The notes under the pieces were generated by a model. It saw nothing but the letters and a program-made list of their open reading frames with translations. It was not told where the DNA came from and ran no database searches. A DNA stretch of 64,000 nucleotides, from positions 3,288,501-3,352,500 of the forward strand of contig AP031353.1 of the NCBI GenBank assembly GCA_037833965.1, read 5' to 3'. Every line of letters begins with the position of its first letter. Position 1 is the stretch's first letter. Origin of the DNA: Marchantia polymorpha subsp. ruderalis. Taxonomy: Eukaryota; Streptophyta; Marchantiopsida; Marchantiales; Marchantiaceae. The translations under genes and the position numbers were made by a program. Positions 51,475-63,360 of the stretch are shown one piece after another.

Positions 51475-52403
51475 CCCGAAGGCACTTCGCCGAAGACCTT
51501 GCCCCGAAGGCCTCCTTCCGCACCTCTTGCCCCCTAACCATCACACCAACTCCTAATCTTGCAGAAACTTTCAGAAAACCCCAAGCATAATTTTGCAAGA
51601 GCTTAAATCCAAACTTTTAACTCTCATAAGGGTAAAAAGACATGTGAGCACAGTTTTGTGCTCACACGCTACGAAGCCCAACTCACGAGAATCGCCAGAG
51701 AATTTAGTGGCGACCGAAATCCTTAATTCGGAGGATGACGAAGAAGCAGAATCGGGATCGGGCAAGGAGGAGGAGCAATCGGTGGCAGGCACGCCGACGG
51801 CGGCACTTTGCGAGCAGATGGTACCTCTGCTGAGGTATCTCGATCGCAAGGTGATGAAGTATGCAGACCCCCGCCAGCCTGGGTCCTACGTCGAGTTAGT
51901 GCGCAGGCAGACTCGCACCAAAGTCCGCACCAGCAAGTTGTTGGCACGTCTGGACGGGGACATTAAAGATCTGCGGGAGAAGAATGAGTGCCTGCTAGGC
52001 CACATTGCTCTTACGCGGAAGGTGCACCAGGCCGTCGACAAGTTGCGCGATGAGAATCTTGAAGAGGCGAAGGAGTTCGCCAAGGAGAAAGCGAAGCTCG
52101 TAGATGAGCTGGATTCTGAGCAGACTTAGAATCAAATTTTGTTAGAGGAGCTCGTGCGGCAGACACGGTTCCTGGAGCAGTGTCAGCTCGCACGCCAGGC
52201 GTATGAAGAGTTAATCCGCAAACTGCAATCAGAGTGCGGGGAATTGAGAGCGCAGCGTGCGGACGCACAGTTTCAGTTAGTGGTAGTTGAAGACGATCGC
52301 CGGCGGGAGGCAGATCGCACGAGAGAGGAGTTGGTGAGGCAAGTCAACCACTGTCTCTGAGGTTACACCCTCTAGGAAGTGGCTGCGCAGGAGAAACTCA
52401 CAC
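51475..52403 (+). mobile_element. Middle part of interrupted LTR C
   Basis: It continues LTR C after the methyltransferase element. U3-like CCGAAGGC spacers are followed by LTR ORF sequence. It is cut at 52403 by LTR D. The last five bases (CACAC) are repeated at 20123-20127, where LTR C resumes in the other copy of the nest. Confidence 0.7.
51704..52403 (+). pseudogene. Middle part of an LTR-encoded ORF (LTR C), broken
   Basis: It aligns with the acidic block, CEQMVPLLRYLDRK and coiled-coil parts of the intact LTR ORFs. In-frame stops occur at about 52127-52129 and 52358-52360 and again shortly after. The N-terminal two thirds are missing. It stops at the LTR D insertion site after the KLTL-encoding bases. 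Confidence 0.75.
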
Positions 52404-54477
52404 TGTGGTAACCCACTTTTTGTTTTTTGTCGGAACTAAAACATTTTTGAATAGTAAGTACCGTGGCAGCAGCTGTAAATAGTAATCGGTACGCAAAACC
52501 AGAGTAAAAAGAGGATCGAGGACAGTCAAGGGGTTTTGGGCTTAGGCCACAGTGGGACGCTTGGGACGGAACGGGCGGTTCATGCTGCAGGATCCGCTTC
52601 GAGCACCTTCGGCGTTAGATCACTCATAACTTTCTCAATTCATAACGCCTTGAGTTGCTTCGGGTCTCGTTGGAAAGAACCCAACGCGCTGGTTCCAACG
52701 AGCCCAAGAACTTGTGAAACGGATGAGAGATCACTGAGTTATGAGTGTCGGAAGTTACTGATGGGGGGCCTTCGGCGGTAGAGCGACTTTGGCGGTACGC
52801 CTTCGGCGGAAAAACCGCCAGAAGATGCGCCTTCGGCGGTAGACGCCTTCGGGTCAACGCCTTCGGCGATGCGGGAGAGGTTATTTGGCGGAAGAGTGAA
52901 TCCCTCATAACTTTCTCAATCGCAACGCCTCGACTTGGTTAGGGTCTCATTGGAAAGAGCTCTACGCGCTGATTCCAACGAGCCCAAGAACGCCAACAAC
53001 GGATGAGGACTCCGGGAGTTATGAAGGTTGTAAGATACTCAGCTTTCCGCCTGCGCGCTGGCGAAGACAGCTTTTGTCCTATGCGCGGACGAAGGCAGTT
53101 CGCCTGCGCACAGGCAAAATAGTGTTTTGATGTAGGCGCGAAGTTCGCCTACGCACAGGCGTTCGCCTGTGCACAGGCGCTTCGGCGTCGGCGGGAAATC
53201 CGCCTTCGGACCTAGAAATGCGCCTTCGGGGTTGGAACTTGTACGGACGCGAACGGACGCGGACGCCTGTGGATAGGCGGCCTGTGCACAGGTGGACGGC
53301 CTGTGGATAGGCGGCCTGTGCACAGGTGGACGGCCTATGCACAGGCGGGCGGCCTGCGGGTAGGACGTGGACACCTGCGGATAGGCGAACACCTTCGGCG
53401 GAAGAGTAAAAACCGTCATAACTTTCTCAATTCTTAACGGTTTGACTTAGTTAGGGTCTTGTTGGAAAGAGCTCGCAACGTGTAGGATCGCCGACTCCTC
53501 AGGTGTAGGATCTGTTGCGGCTCGCACCATGGCAGTGCAGTGAAATGCTAGTTAGGAATTAGAAGGTATAAAATAGTTCAAGGCGTCTTGCCTTGGGTTC
53601 TTTCCCAATTTTGGAAGTGCAGATCAGGAACTCATTTTCTCTGCGTGTTTGTGTCCTTAGTTCTGTCACCACGCAAGAGGAGCTACCACTTGGTGTTCCG
53701 CATTTTGTAGCTGAAGGCCTTCGGCCGAATGTTCAGAGCTAGTACATTGGTTAGAGACTTGAGTAGTTCGGATCTACACCTGCGGGTGATTGCCGATGCT
53801 TAGAGCCAGTGACTAGTTAGATACTTGAATAGTTTCGCCCCTACACCTTCGAGTGTTTGTTTCTGATTGTACTCCGTTGGGATTTTTCCCCTGAATGCCA
53901 AAGTGAAGTTTTGTTACTTCGTGTAAGCCTTGGTTGTAAATTCAGGTTACGCTGCAGCAGGTGCCTTTGGGGTAACCCCTGTAGTATTTCTGGGAATGAC
54001 AAGTGCTTGAGAATTCAAACTCTTCAATAGATTGTTATTGTGTAACTGGAATGTTTTTCAGTGAGTCCTTCAGTGCGGACCTGTGTTCTCTGCGCGTTTT
54101 GTGAGTTGAGAGTGTTGTTTACCGCGTATGGGTGACTTCGATCCGAAGTAGGCAGTCCAAACCGGGTTTCCTACGCTAGCAGCAAGCTAGTGGAAGTGTT
54201 GTAAAAGCCGGAGTTGGAAGTCACTACCCGCAGCTTCGCTGAGTGTACTCTTGAGAGACTTCCCCCTGAAATCTTGAGTAGAGGTCCTAACGGATCTCTC
54301 GGTTGTGTTTCTGTAGTTTCAGGTGTGTGTGTGTGTGTTACGCTGCACTGTGCGACCTCCGAGTGCGCTCCGAGTGGACACTTGCAGTATTTATGGGAGT
54401 GACAGTCGCCTGAGAATTCAAACTCCTCAATAGTCTGTTAAACATGACACTTTGTACCCTGTGTGTTCCTCTGTCCC
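52404..54477 (+). mobile_element. ORF-less LTR of the same family ('D'), interrupted by LTR B
   Basis: It starts TGTGGTAACCCAC at 52404 behind the TSD CACAC. U3 has three module-like segments (about 52620-52745, 52910-53040 and 53405-53480) and CCTGTGCACAGG palindromes. At about 53480 the sequence jumps straight to the end of the ORF region and the promoter (TATA near 53565-53575, hairpin 53579-53595), so the whole coding region is deleted. R-U5 follows until LTR B cuts it at 54477. Its last 57 bp are seen at 20066-20122 in the other copy. Confidence 0.75.
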
Positions 54478-55549
54478 TGTGGTAACACACTTTTTGTTTT
54501 TTTTGCAGAATTTAAACAATTTTAGAAAACTAGTACCGAAGCAGTGTTTGTAGTTAGAAAAGGGTACGTTAAAAAGAGTGGATTGATGAGATCGTCACGA
54601 GGACACGAAGAATCACGTAGTCAGATGTACCAACGCCAATGTCTTCGGCGCCTTCGGCAAAAGCTCCTTTTCTGAGGTGTCTCTACTCACGCGCTTCCAG
54701 CGTATAAGGGAGCTACGCTTCCGGCGCAGACACCTCAGGAGGAGGTTTTGCTAAAGACGTCAGGAGAAGGGCCCGGACCTCTGAAGGCGTCCGACCATGA
54801 GTGCGCCTTCGGCGATGCGCCGCTGGCACGGAAGGGGAAAACCTTCATAACGATCAGAATACACAGTAGATCCAGTTGGTTGAAGTTGCATTAGAAAGAG
54901 CTCGGGACGCTCGCCCTAACGAGCCCAAGAGCGTCGAAGATGGATCAGGCACGGAGAAGTTATGAGCGTCGGAAAACTCGTAGCCGGACATGCGCCGTTC
55001 GCGCTAGGGTTCACAGCCGGAAAAGATTCCCGTACGCCCTCGGCGATGCGCCTTCAGCGGAATCACGCGCTCATAGGAGGAAACCAACTCAGAGTCGGAA
55101 GCGCCTTTGGCGGCTGTTCATGGAAGGAAAGCGCCGGTCGGATGTACGCCTCCGACGTGGCGTTGACGGCCGGATGCGCTGGCATGAGTTGCGCTGGAGG
55201 ATATGCGCCGGCAGCAATGGACGAGGCATAAAGGACAAAATAAGCGGTACGACTGCGCGCCGGCGTAATTCGCTCCGACTAGATGTGCGCCTCCAGCAAG
55301 GCGCCGACGGATAAGGAACGCACCAGCGGCGACACGCCTCCGGTGAGGGACGGGTTAGGAAAAGACAACATGGCTGACGTATACCCTGCGGCGGACTCGA
55401 GTCCGGAAGGTGGCGGCGGCGGGAGAATTCAACATTCACGCATGCGAATGCGCGCAGTGCGGAGACATGAATTCGCGCATGCAAAGGGCGAACCGTTAGG
55501 CCGTATAGCCGGCTGCGTACGTTGTAACCAGTAAGAACGTTGGACGTTC

Positions 55550-58392
55550 TTGAAATCGGAGAAGAAAAGACTGCGCTCCAGTCTCATTCTCTCATTCTTG
55601 ATTTTGCGATTTCCAGTTTCCAAGATTACGCGCAAGAGCGGAACGACCTGCAGTGAGAGGAGAGAGTGCGGAGACGAGTTGCGCAAGGATCTTGACAGAC
55701 CTTGGAGAGAATTGCGAGTAGCGATCTTGAGCGTAAGCGCAGAGAGAGTGAGCAGTCAGTGCTTGAGCGGCCGACGCGCAGTGGCGATTGTGAGAGAGCG
55801 AGCGAAAGGGAGAACGTTTGTGTGTGCAGGCAACGCAATGTCGAAGGTTCCCCAGCTGCGAGTGTCTCCACTCAGGGTGCCGCAGATCGGTCTACGCGCA
55901 TTTCAAGATGTGCTGCTGAGGCTGAAGCTCGATTTTCTCCTGTGGGGGTGGAACTGGACATGTCCGGAGATGGTGCGCGAGTATCTGCAGGAGAGACACA
56001 AGCCCTCTCGCGGATTCCGCCACATCCAGAAAGATGGGACATTTGCAACTGGGCGTAGGTGTTGGGCAGGTGTGCCGGCGAGGAAGGGGATCTCCTCTTC
56101 GAGGCCGATAGCGTGAAGGTGTCCCAGGAGGAAGAAATCTCCTACAATGAGCTCTTCAAAGTTGCCAGGCATCCCAAGAACGGTTTCCGGACACGGGATT
56201 ACAAAGATCGATTGCGGAGAAATGTCGCGACTGCATTGCTGCAGATATTGCAGCCGACCAAGACCGCTTACATGCATGGTTGGCAGGTAGAATTTGTGGA
56301 GCTAGTGTTGTCAGGAGCTCCAGTGCATTGGGCACGGCTCCTGTGGAAGGTGACGCGCCAACATGCGCAAGAAGAGAAAGGAGGAACCCTCAATCATCTA
56401 TCGCCTTACTTGATCGTGTTTTATCGGGCGATGGGATGTTTGACAAATGCTGAGAAAACACGGTTTCCGCAGCTGACCCGGAACTATCCAGGTAGATATT
56501 CGAGGGAGGCCGAAGTAGACACGGATCCGGACGAGGAACCTGCCAGTACGCCTCCGGCTCCGGCTCCAGCAAGAGCAGCAGAAGAACGTCGAAGTGAGCG
56601 CATTCCGCGAAAGCGGAAGTGGGATGAGAGACCAGAGGACAGGCAGCCGGAAGTGCCAGCTGCGCCGACTCGTGGTCGGCCCACCCCCGAGCCTCACAGT
56701 CGACCAAAACAGAGGGCACGCAAAATGCCAACTGGTACTGAGGAGACCGGGCGAACTCCGACCAGGCGGAATCTCACACAGGAGGAGATAATCGCGCAGA
56801 TTCTAGGGAAGACGACAAATACCTCTCCACAGAAGGCACCAAGGCCTTCGGGAGGAGATGGACGGACTGACAGTCGGCCGACTACGAGTCGGACGACTGA
56901 AGGCCGACAAGCGGAAGGAAGGCCAACTAAACGGCGCGTTGAACCGGACCGCAGGCCGGAAGCAGAAGAGAGTTTGGCTGACGAGCCAACAACCCTCAGA
57001 GGGTCGTCCTCGGCGGAAGGCACTTCTGGGAAAACGCCACCAGCAAGCAGGCCAAGTGGGGTCAAGATGCGCAGGGTGTATCCGACTCCCAGTCGGACAA
57101 CTGCTGGTCGGCCGACTGCGAGTCGGACAACAGAGAGTCGGCCGGATTTGCCGACTGCGAGACGGACGGGGCCGACGACCAGTGTGCGGACGCCTTCGGC
57201 GGACGCACCTTCAGCGAAGACACCTTCCGCGCAGATTGCGCCGGAAGGGCAAGCAGCAGAAGCGGGCGGTGCAAAAGTGACAAGAGTCACTGCGGCGTCG
57301 ACCCCTTCGGAGACCGAAGATCGAGCCGGAACAGGGGCTCAAGCAGTGGGATCTCCCACTGCCCTGGATATTTTAGCAGGCAGTGGAGCAGCAGTCGCAG
57401 CGGAAGGTGCTGCGCGCCACAGTTCCAGGGAGTCGCCAAGGGATTCGGTGGCGACTAAAATCCTCGAGACTGAGGATGAGACGAGCTCGGAAGAGCAGGA
57501 AGCGGATTCGGTGCAGAAAACGCCAACAGGGGTGTTGTGCGAACAGATAGTTCCACTCCTGCGATATCTGGATCGCAAGACATCCAAGTACGCGGGTACT
57601 GGAAAACCGCAGTCTTATGTGGAGACTATCAGGCGAAGGACGAGGAGCAAGGTGGCAAGGTGGGCCTCTAGGTGCCAAGTATATGTGGATAGGAACACCG
57701 CCCTCCGACAACACCTGGCGGTCACACAGAAGCTATACCAAGCCTTGCAGCAGCAGAGGGAGGATGCGGCGACGAAAAGTCAGGCGGATGCCGAGCTAAT
57801 GCGGGCAAAGATCGAGTCAGAATTGCAGGAAGAGCGGAGACAAAACCACGTCCTAGCAGCCGAGCTTGCGCGCCATACGCGCGCCTTAGAAGAAAGTCAA
57901 AGGGGCCGCAAGGAGGATGAGGAGTTGTTGCGCAACTTGCAATCCGAGTGCTCGGATTTGAGGGCACAACGTGCGGAAGCAGAAATGCAGCTAGCAGAGG
58001 TGGAGAGCAGCTGCAGGGCGCGAGGAGAGTTGGCGACACGGGTGACTCGTTGTCTAAAAGGATACGCCCATTGGGAGGTGGCAGCTCAAGAGAGGATCAC
58101 ACTCAGGGAGTTCGAGCTTCGGGCGGCGGCATTGACGGAGGGTGACAGTCGGAGTCGGCGGCGAGTGGCGAGGAAATTAGAAACCTTCTTGTCGGGTGCG
58201 CGCGACACTATGGCGCACTTAGAGTCGGAAGTCACTACAGCGCTCCGACGCCTGGGGTTGCGCAGCCGGTCGGAAGACTGGCAAGGTAGAGACAGCGAGC
58301 GGAGCAGTCCGGCGCGCAGGAGGCGCAGCACCGGATCAGCCGAGTGCAGTAGAATAGTTTGGTTTCGCGCAGATGCTGCGAGTAGTAGATAG
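55550..58392 (+). pseudogene. LTR-encoded coiled-coil ORF, subtype B, second copy
   Basis: This copy includes the N-terminal coding region not seen at the left edge of the window. 55550-56116 is open in one frame (basic leader, then VPQIGLRAFQDVLLRLKLDF and LLWGWN), and the rest is open from 56059 to 58392. It has the same one-base shift near 56019-56033 and the same TAG at 56056-56058 as the first copy, so both copies inherited the lesions. Confidence 0.75.
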
Positions 58393-58421
58393 GATAGCGT
58401 AGTGCTAGTTAGGATCTTTGT

Positions 58422-58453
58422 GGGTATAAAGTAGATCAAGGCGTTTTGCCTTG
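58422..58453 (+). promoter_or_regulatory. LTR core promoter: TATA box and hairpin (LTR B, copy 2)
   Basis: TATAAAG at about 58425-58431 is followed by the CAAGGC/GCCTTG hairpin at 58437-58453, identical to copy 1. Confidence 0.55.
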
Positions 58454-59093
58454 GGACTCTTCCAGTTTCGGAAGTGCAGATCAGGAACTCACTTTCTTGG
58501 CGTGTTGGTGCATTTTGGTCCTGGCACCACGTAGAGAAGCTGCAGCATAGCGAAGTTACCGTATGTTGTAGTTGAAGGCCTTCGGCTGAATGTTCAGAGC
58601 TAGCACCCGGTTAGAGACTTGAGTAGTGCGGATCTGCACCTGCGGGTGATTTCTGATGCTCAGAGCCGGCTGCGAGTTAGAGACTTGAACAGTTCCCCCT
58701 TACTCCTTTGAGTGACATATCCTGATTGTACTCCTACGGGAAGTTTCCCCTGAATGCCAATGTGAAGTTTTATTACTTCGTGTAAGCCTTGGTTTGTAAT
58801 TCAGGTTGTGTGTGTGTTACTGGATCGTGTCTCAGTTAAGTTCTCAGTCGGGTCTGCACTCCCTGCGTTTGGTGTGTTAGTCGAGGGTGACGTCCACGGC
58901 GTATGAAGAGGCTTTGGCCGAAGTGGGAAGTCCAGTCCGGGTACCCTACGCTAGTTCCTGGCGGAAGGGCAGTAAAAGCCGGAGTGGGAGGCACTACCTG
59001 CAGAACCTCTGAGTGAACTTTTGAGACCCTTTCCCCCTGAAATCCGAAGCGGAGGTCCTGACCGACCTCCGAGTTGTGCTTTTTACCAGTTTC

Positions 59094-59095
<2 letters not shown>

Positions 59096-59142
<47 letters not shown>
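59096..59142. repeat. Expanded GT microsatellite
   Basis: About 24 GT units, versus about 15 in the first copy. Confidence 0.95.
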
Positions 59143-59144
<2 letters not shown>

Positions 59145-60154
59145 GAGTGACCACGCTGTACCGTGCATCCTCCGAGTCGAGATCCTCCTCTAAGTCGAGC
59201 ACTGCAGTTGTAATAACCCACTAAAGGCTAAAACTGCAATATAGTGGTAGAAAGGTCGAACCCACAGGGACAGAGGAACACACAAGGTACAAAGTGTCAC
59301 GTTTTAACAGACTATTGAGGAGTTTGAATTCTCAGGCAACTGTCACTCCCAGAAATACTGCAAGTGTCCACTCGGAGCGCACTCGGAGGTCGCACAGTGC
59401 AGCGTAACACACACACACACACACCTGAAACTACAGAAACACAACCCAGAGATCCGTTAGGACCTCTACTCAAGATTTCAGGGGGGAAGTCTCTCGCGAG
59501 CACACTCAGCGAAGCTGCGGGCAGTGGCTTCCAACTCCGGCTTTTACAACACTTCCACTAGCTTGCTGCTAGTGTAGGAAACCCGGTTTGGACTGCCTAC
59601 TTCGGATCGAAGTCACTCCTACGCGGTGAACAACACTCTCAACTCACAAAACGCGCAGAGAACACAGGTCCGCACTGAAGGACTCATTGTGAAACATTCC
59701 AGTAACACAACAACAGTCTATTGAAGAGTTTGAATTCTCAGGCACTTGTCATTCCCAGAAATACTATAGGGGTTACCCTCAAGGCACCTGCTGCAGCGTA
59801 ACCTGAATTTACAACCAAGGCTTACACGAAGTGGCAAAACTTCACTTTGGCATTCAGGGGAAAAAATCCCAAGGGAGTACAATCAGAAAGAAACACTCGA
59901 AGGTGTAGGGGCGAAACTGTTCAAGTATCTAACTAGTCACTGGCTCTGAGCATCGGCAGTCACCCGCAGGTGCAGATCCGAACTACTCAAGTCTCTAACC
60001 AATGTACTAGCTCTGAACATTCGGCCGAAGGCCTTCAGCTACAAAATGCGGAACGCTAAGTTGTAACTCCTCCTGCGTGGTGACAGAACTCAAGGACACA
60101 AACACGCAAAGGAAATGGGTTCCTGATCTATACTTCTGAGTTTGGGAAAGAACC

Positions 60155-60185
60155 CCAGGCAAAACGCCTGGAACTATTTTATACC
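60155..60185 (-). promoter_or_regulatory. LTR core promoter: TATA box and hairpin (second element copy)
   Basis: It has the same arrangement as 4294-4324: TATA at 60185-60174 on the minus strand and CCAGGC/GCCTGG at 60171-60155. Confidence 0.55.
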
Positions 60186-60219
60186 TTCTAAGTCCTAACT
60201 AGCACTACACTGCACTACG

Positions 60220-63200
60220 CTACACGCCTGCACGGAACCACGCTACACTACACTCCGCGGAACCTGTACTACGTCTCCTGCGCGGCCGACTGCCGCGCAC
60301 TAACTCCCTACCCTGCCAATCTTCCGCTCGACTGCGCAGTCCCAAACGCTGCAACGCCGCGGACACCTCCACTTCGAGGGCGGACATGGTATCCTGTGCC
60401 TTCGACAGAAAGGCATCGAGCTTCTTTGCTACCTTCCGCCGACTCCTACTGTCGCCTGACAACAACCCGGCTGCGCGTAATTCAAACTCACGCAGTGTGA
60501 GTTTCTCCTGCGCCTTCACTTCCCAGTGGGCGTAGCCCTTGAGACAGTGGGCGACACGCCTCGCCGTCTCCACCTTCGTGCGATCCGCCTCCTTCCTGCG
60601 ATCCTCTTCAATTATCACTAATTGCGATTCGGCTTCAGCACGTTGCGCTCTCAATTCGCCACACTCTGACTGTAACCTGCGGATTAACTCTTCATCCGCC
60701 TGCCGTGCGAGCTGACATTGTTCCAACAACCGCGTCTGTCGCACGAGCTCCTCTGACAAAATCCGATTCTGGGTCTGCTCAGAAATGAGTGCTTCCTTGA
60801 CCTTCACCTGCTCCTTGGTGAGCTCGTCCAGTTTCTCATCCTTCATCTTCTCGGAGTGCTTGTAGAATTTCTGATTAAGCTTATACTGACCCCACAAGCA
60901 TGCATGCTTCTCCTTCAATTCCCTCAACTCCTGGTCCACTCTAGCTAATAGCTTGCTGGTGTGGACTTTAGTGCGAGTCCGCCTGCGCACTAACTCGATG
61001 TAAGATCCCGGCTGGAGTGGGTCGGCGTATTTATCGACCTTGCGATCCAAGTACCTCAGCAACGGAATCACCTGCTCAGAGAGCGCCGCCGCCGGCGCTC
61101 CAACAATTTCCTCCTCCTCCTCCTCGGTGTCTTCTGCTCCTGACATTTCTTCCGTGGAGCCTCCGTCGTCATCATCCGAGTGGAGAATTTCAGTCGCCAT
61201 TGATTGCGTCGGCGACTGCCCCGAGTGGGGCTGCACGTCATCGACGTGTGCTGCCTGCGAAGGCACGGCTGCAGCCTCGCTGCTCGTCGCCAAAATGTCT
61301 AAGGCGGAAGGCGAATGTACCCGTGCGGCATCCCCGTCGCTCGCTTGATGGTTGTCTACCGCGTCCTCTCTGCCGCCGTCGCCCGCCGCCGAAGGCGATC
61401 GAGCGGAGGGTGGCTGCGCGGGGTTTGATTGCGCATCGCGCATCGAAATTTCATCCCGCGGACAGTCACTCCGCTCCTCCGTCTGTTGCTGCTCCCTTGA
61501 TCGGTCCGTGGGGGCTGTGCCCGGCCCGTGCGCAGGCGCAATTGCCGGCGCCTTGTCCGCCGCAGGCGTAGCGCCGCGGACATCCATCGCCGAAGGCGAC
61601 ATGGCCGGGGGCCGCTCGCCCGATGTCCCTTGGCCTATAGGCCCTACCGCCGAAGGCGCATCTATCGGCGGACTTCCCGCCGATGGTGCGGCCTCCGCAC
61701 GCTCCCTGCTCGTATCTCCTCGGCTCGAAGGCCCTGGCGCCGAAGGCGCGAATTGCGGCGCGTGGTGCGCCGGAGGGTCTGGCCCCGAGGGCCGGTGTCT
61801 CGTAGGCGGTTCTTCCGCCGGCTCCTTCCCCTTCCTACGTTGGAACAGGGGTGATTCTTGCCTGTGCACAGGCGGCACGTGTGGAGGTGTCCTGTGCACA
61901 GGCGACCTGTGCACAGGTGAGCGCCTGTGCACAGGCGGACTGCTCCTTCCCACGCGTAAGCGTAGATCCACGTCCACTTGTGATCGCCTGTCCGCGGAGG
62001 CTCGTCCGTCCGCGGAGGTTCGCCTGTGCGCAAACGGAACATCTGTCCGCATCGCACGTGGTAACTCCGGAGGCCCTTGGCCCGTAGGCGGCCTCTCTCC
62101 CGTCGAGGTTGCAGCGTGGCCCGTTGCTCCTACGGTCGTCCGCGCTTCCTCATGCTTCTCTGGCGACGCACTTCCTTTCTCCGTCGCAATCGTCGCCGTG
62201 TCCGCACTGTCGGCTGGTAACACCAGTCTGCGTGCCTTCTGCTTCGGCCGGCTGTATGACTCGCACAGCGGCCGCGGTCGAATGGGAGCAGAGGGTTCTT
62301 GATGCTGCTCCTCTTCAGACTCTTCCCTCCATCGCCGCTTCCGCGGCACTCGCGCTGCAGGAGTGTGTCTCCCTTCGTCCCTTCGCCTTGATGGGGTAGA
62401 AGTCGGTGACTCCTCTGCATCAGTGTCGACCTCATTCTCCCGCACATACTTCCCGGGATGGTCGATGGACAATGGCGGAAAATGTTCAAGCTCCGCCGCT
62501 GTCAAACAATTCCGCTGTCGATAAAAATTGATGAGGAAAGGAGAAAGATGGTTTAGAGTCCCCCCCTTCTCCTCAAACGCGTGCTGTCGCATCACCCTGT
62601 GCAGGATGCTCGCCCAGTGAATTGGAGTTCCCTCGATGACGCACTCCACAAAAGAGACCTGCCACAATGTGATGTAGCAGGCGCGGTGCGGCTGCAGTAA
62701 TTGCATCAGCGCCGCGGACAAAGTCCGGCGAAATCGATCCTTGTAATCACGGGTCCTGTACCCATTCTTGGTAGATCTCCCGGTCTTGAACAGCTCCACA
62801 AATTGCGCCTCTTCCTGCTTGGTCACCTTGATGCTCTCACTGTCGAAAAGGAGATGCCCTGGCATGCCAGCACATCTTCCCAACGCCTGCGCCCAATCTT
62901 GGACTGTCCACCGATCAACATGCGGACGCAATCCGCGCGAGGGTGGTCCCTGTGGCTCTAGCCACTCGCGCACCATATTCGCACAGATGTAGTTCCATCC
63001 CCATAGCAAGAAATCGAGCTTTCTTGCTATTAAGCGCTCCTCGAAAGCGCGCAGCCCGTTCTGTGGTAGGCGAAGTGGCACCATCCGCAATCTGCTCGGT
63101 CTCGTCATTGCGTTCCTGGGGTTCGTTCGCCCGCTCATTCTACTTCCGCACCGCCCGAGCTTCTTTCTCTCTCGGCAAACTCTAATCGCCCTCAATTCCA

Positions 63201-63360
63201 AATCACGCGCATTCACTTCTCCCTCAATCAACAAGAAATCTCCTGTGCGACGACGTCGAGAATGTTCCGCAGCCAGCAGATGGATGCGCGCAGCGCGCAC
63301 AAGAGATTGGAATCGCGAATTCAAGAATGGGACGTTCTCCGCCGCCCGGTCGAAGGTCAT
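60220..63360 (-). CDS. LTR U3-encoded 1046-aa protein of unknown function (second element copy)
   Basis: An intact duplicate of the ORF at 4359-7499 with only a few base differences, two of which change residues (Arg to Gly near residue 783 and Ser to Pro near residue 618). The architecture is the same: conserved N-terminal domain, low-complexity middle with PVHR repeats, acidic run and C-terminal coiled coil. Confidence 0.85.
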   Translation of the reverse strand: MTFDRAAENVPFLNSRFQSLVRAARIHLLAAEHSRRRRTGDFLLIEGEVNARDLELRAIRVCRERKKLGRCGSRMSGRTNPRNAMTRPSRLRMVPLRLPQNGLRAFEERLIARKLDFLLWGWNYICANMVREWLEPQGPPSRGLRPHVDRWTVQDWAQALGRCAGMPGHLLFDSESIKVTKQEEAQFVELFKTGRSTKNGYRTRDYKDRFRRTLSAALMQLLQPHRACYITLWQVSFVECVIEGTPIHWASILHRVMRQHAFEEKGGTLNHLSPFLINFYRQRNCLTAAELEHFPPLSIDHPGKYVRENEVDTDAEESPTSTPSRRRDEGRHTPAARVPRKRRWREESEEEQHQEPSAPIRPRPLCESYSRPKQKARRLVLPADSADTATIATEKGSASPEKHEEARTTVGATGHAATSTGERPPTGQGPPELPRAMRTDVPFAHRRTSADGRASADRRSQVDVDLRLRVGRSSPPVHRRSPVHRSPVHRTPPHVPPVHRQESPLFQRRKGKEPAEEPPTRHRPSGPDPPAHHAPQFAPSAPGPSSRGDTSRERAEAAPSAGSPPIDAPSAVGPIGQGTSGERPPAMSPSAMDVRGATPAADKAPAIAPAHGPGTAPTDRSREQQQTEERSDCPRDEISMRDAQSNPAQPPSARSPSAAGDGGREDAVDNHQASDGDAARVHSPSALDILATSSEAAAVPSQAAHVDDVQPHSGQSPTQSMATEILHSDDDDGGSTEEMSGAEDTEEEEEEIVGAPAAALSEQVIPLLRYLDRKVDKYADPLQPGSYIELVRRRTRTKVHTSKLLARVDQELRELKEKHACLWGQYKLNQKFYKHSEKMKDEKLDELTKEQVKVKEALISEQTQNRILSEELVRQTRLLEQCQLARQADEELIRRLQSECGELRAQRAEAESQLVIIEEDRRKEADRTKVETARRVAHCLKGYAHWEVKAQEKLTLREFELRAAGLLSGDSRSRRKVAKKLDAFLSKAQDTMSALEVEVSAALQRLGLRSRAEDWQGRELVRGSRPRRRRSTGSAECSVAWFRAGV

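Larger units (their letters stand above)
54478..59208 (+). mobile_element. Subtype-B LTR, second copy, left and middle part
   Basis: It begins TGTGGTAACACACTTTTTG inside LTR D and runs to 59208, where the giant-LTR element is inserted after GCAGT (59204-59208). From 55844 it duplicates 1-3347. It shows the U3 start missing from the first copy, including one weak module at about 54845-54970. No gag-pol follows, so I read it as a solo LTR. Confidence 0.8.
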
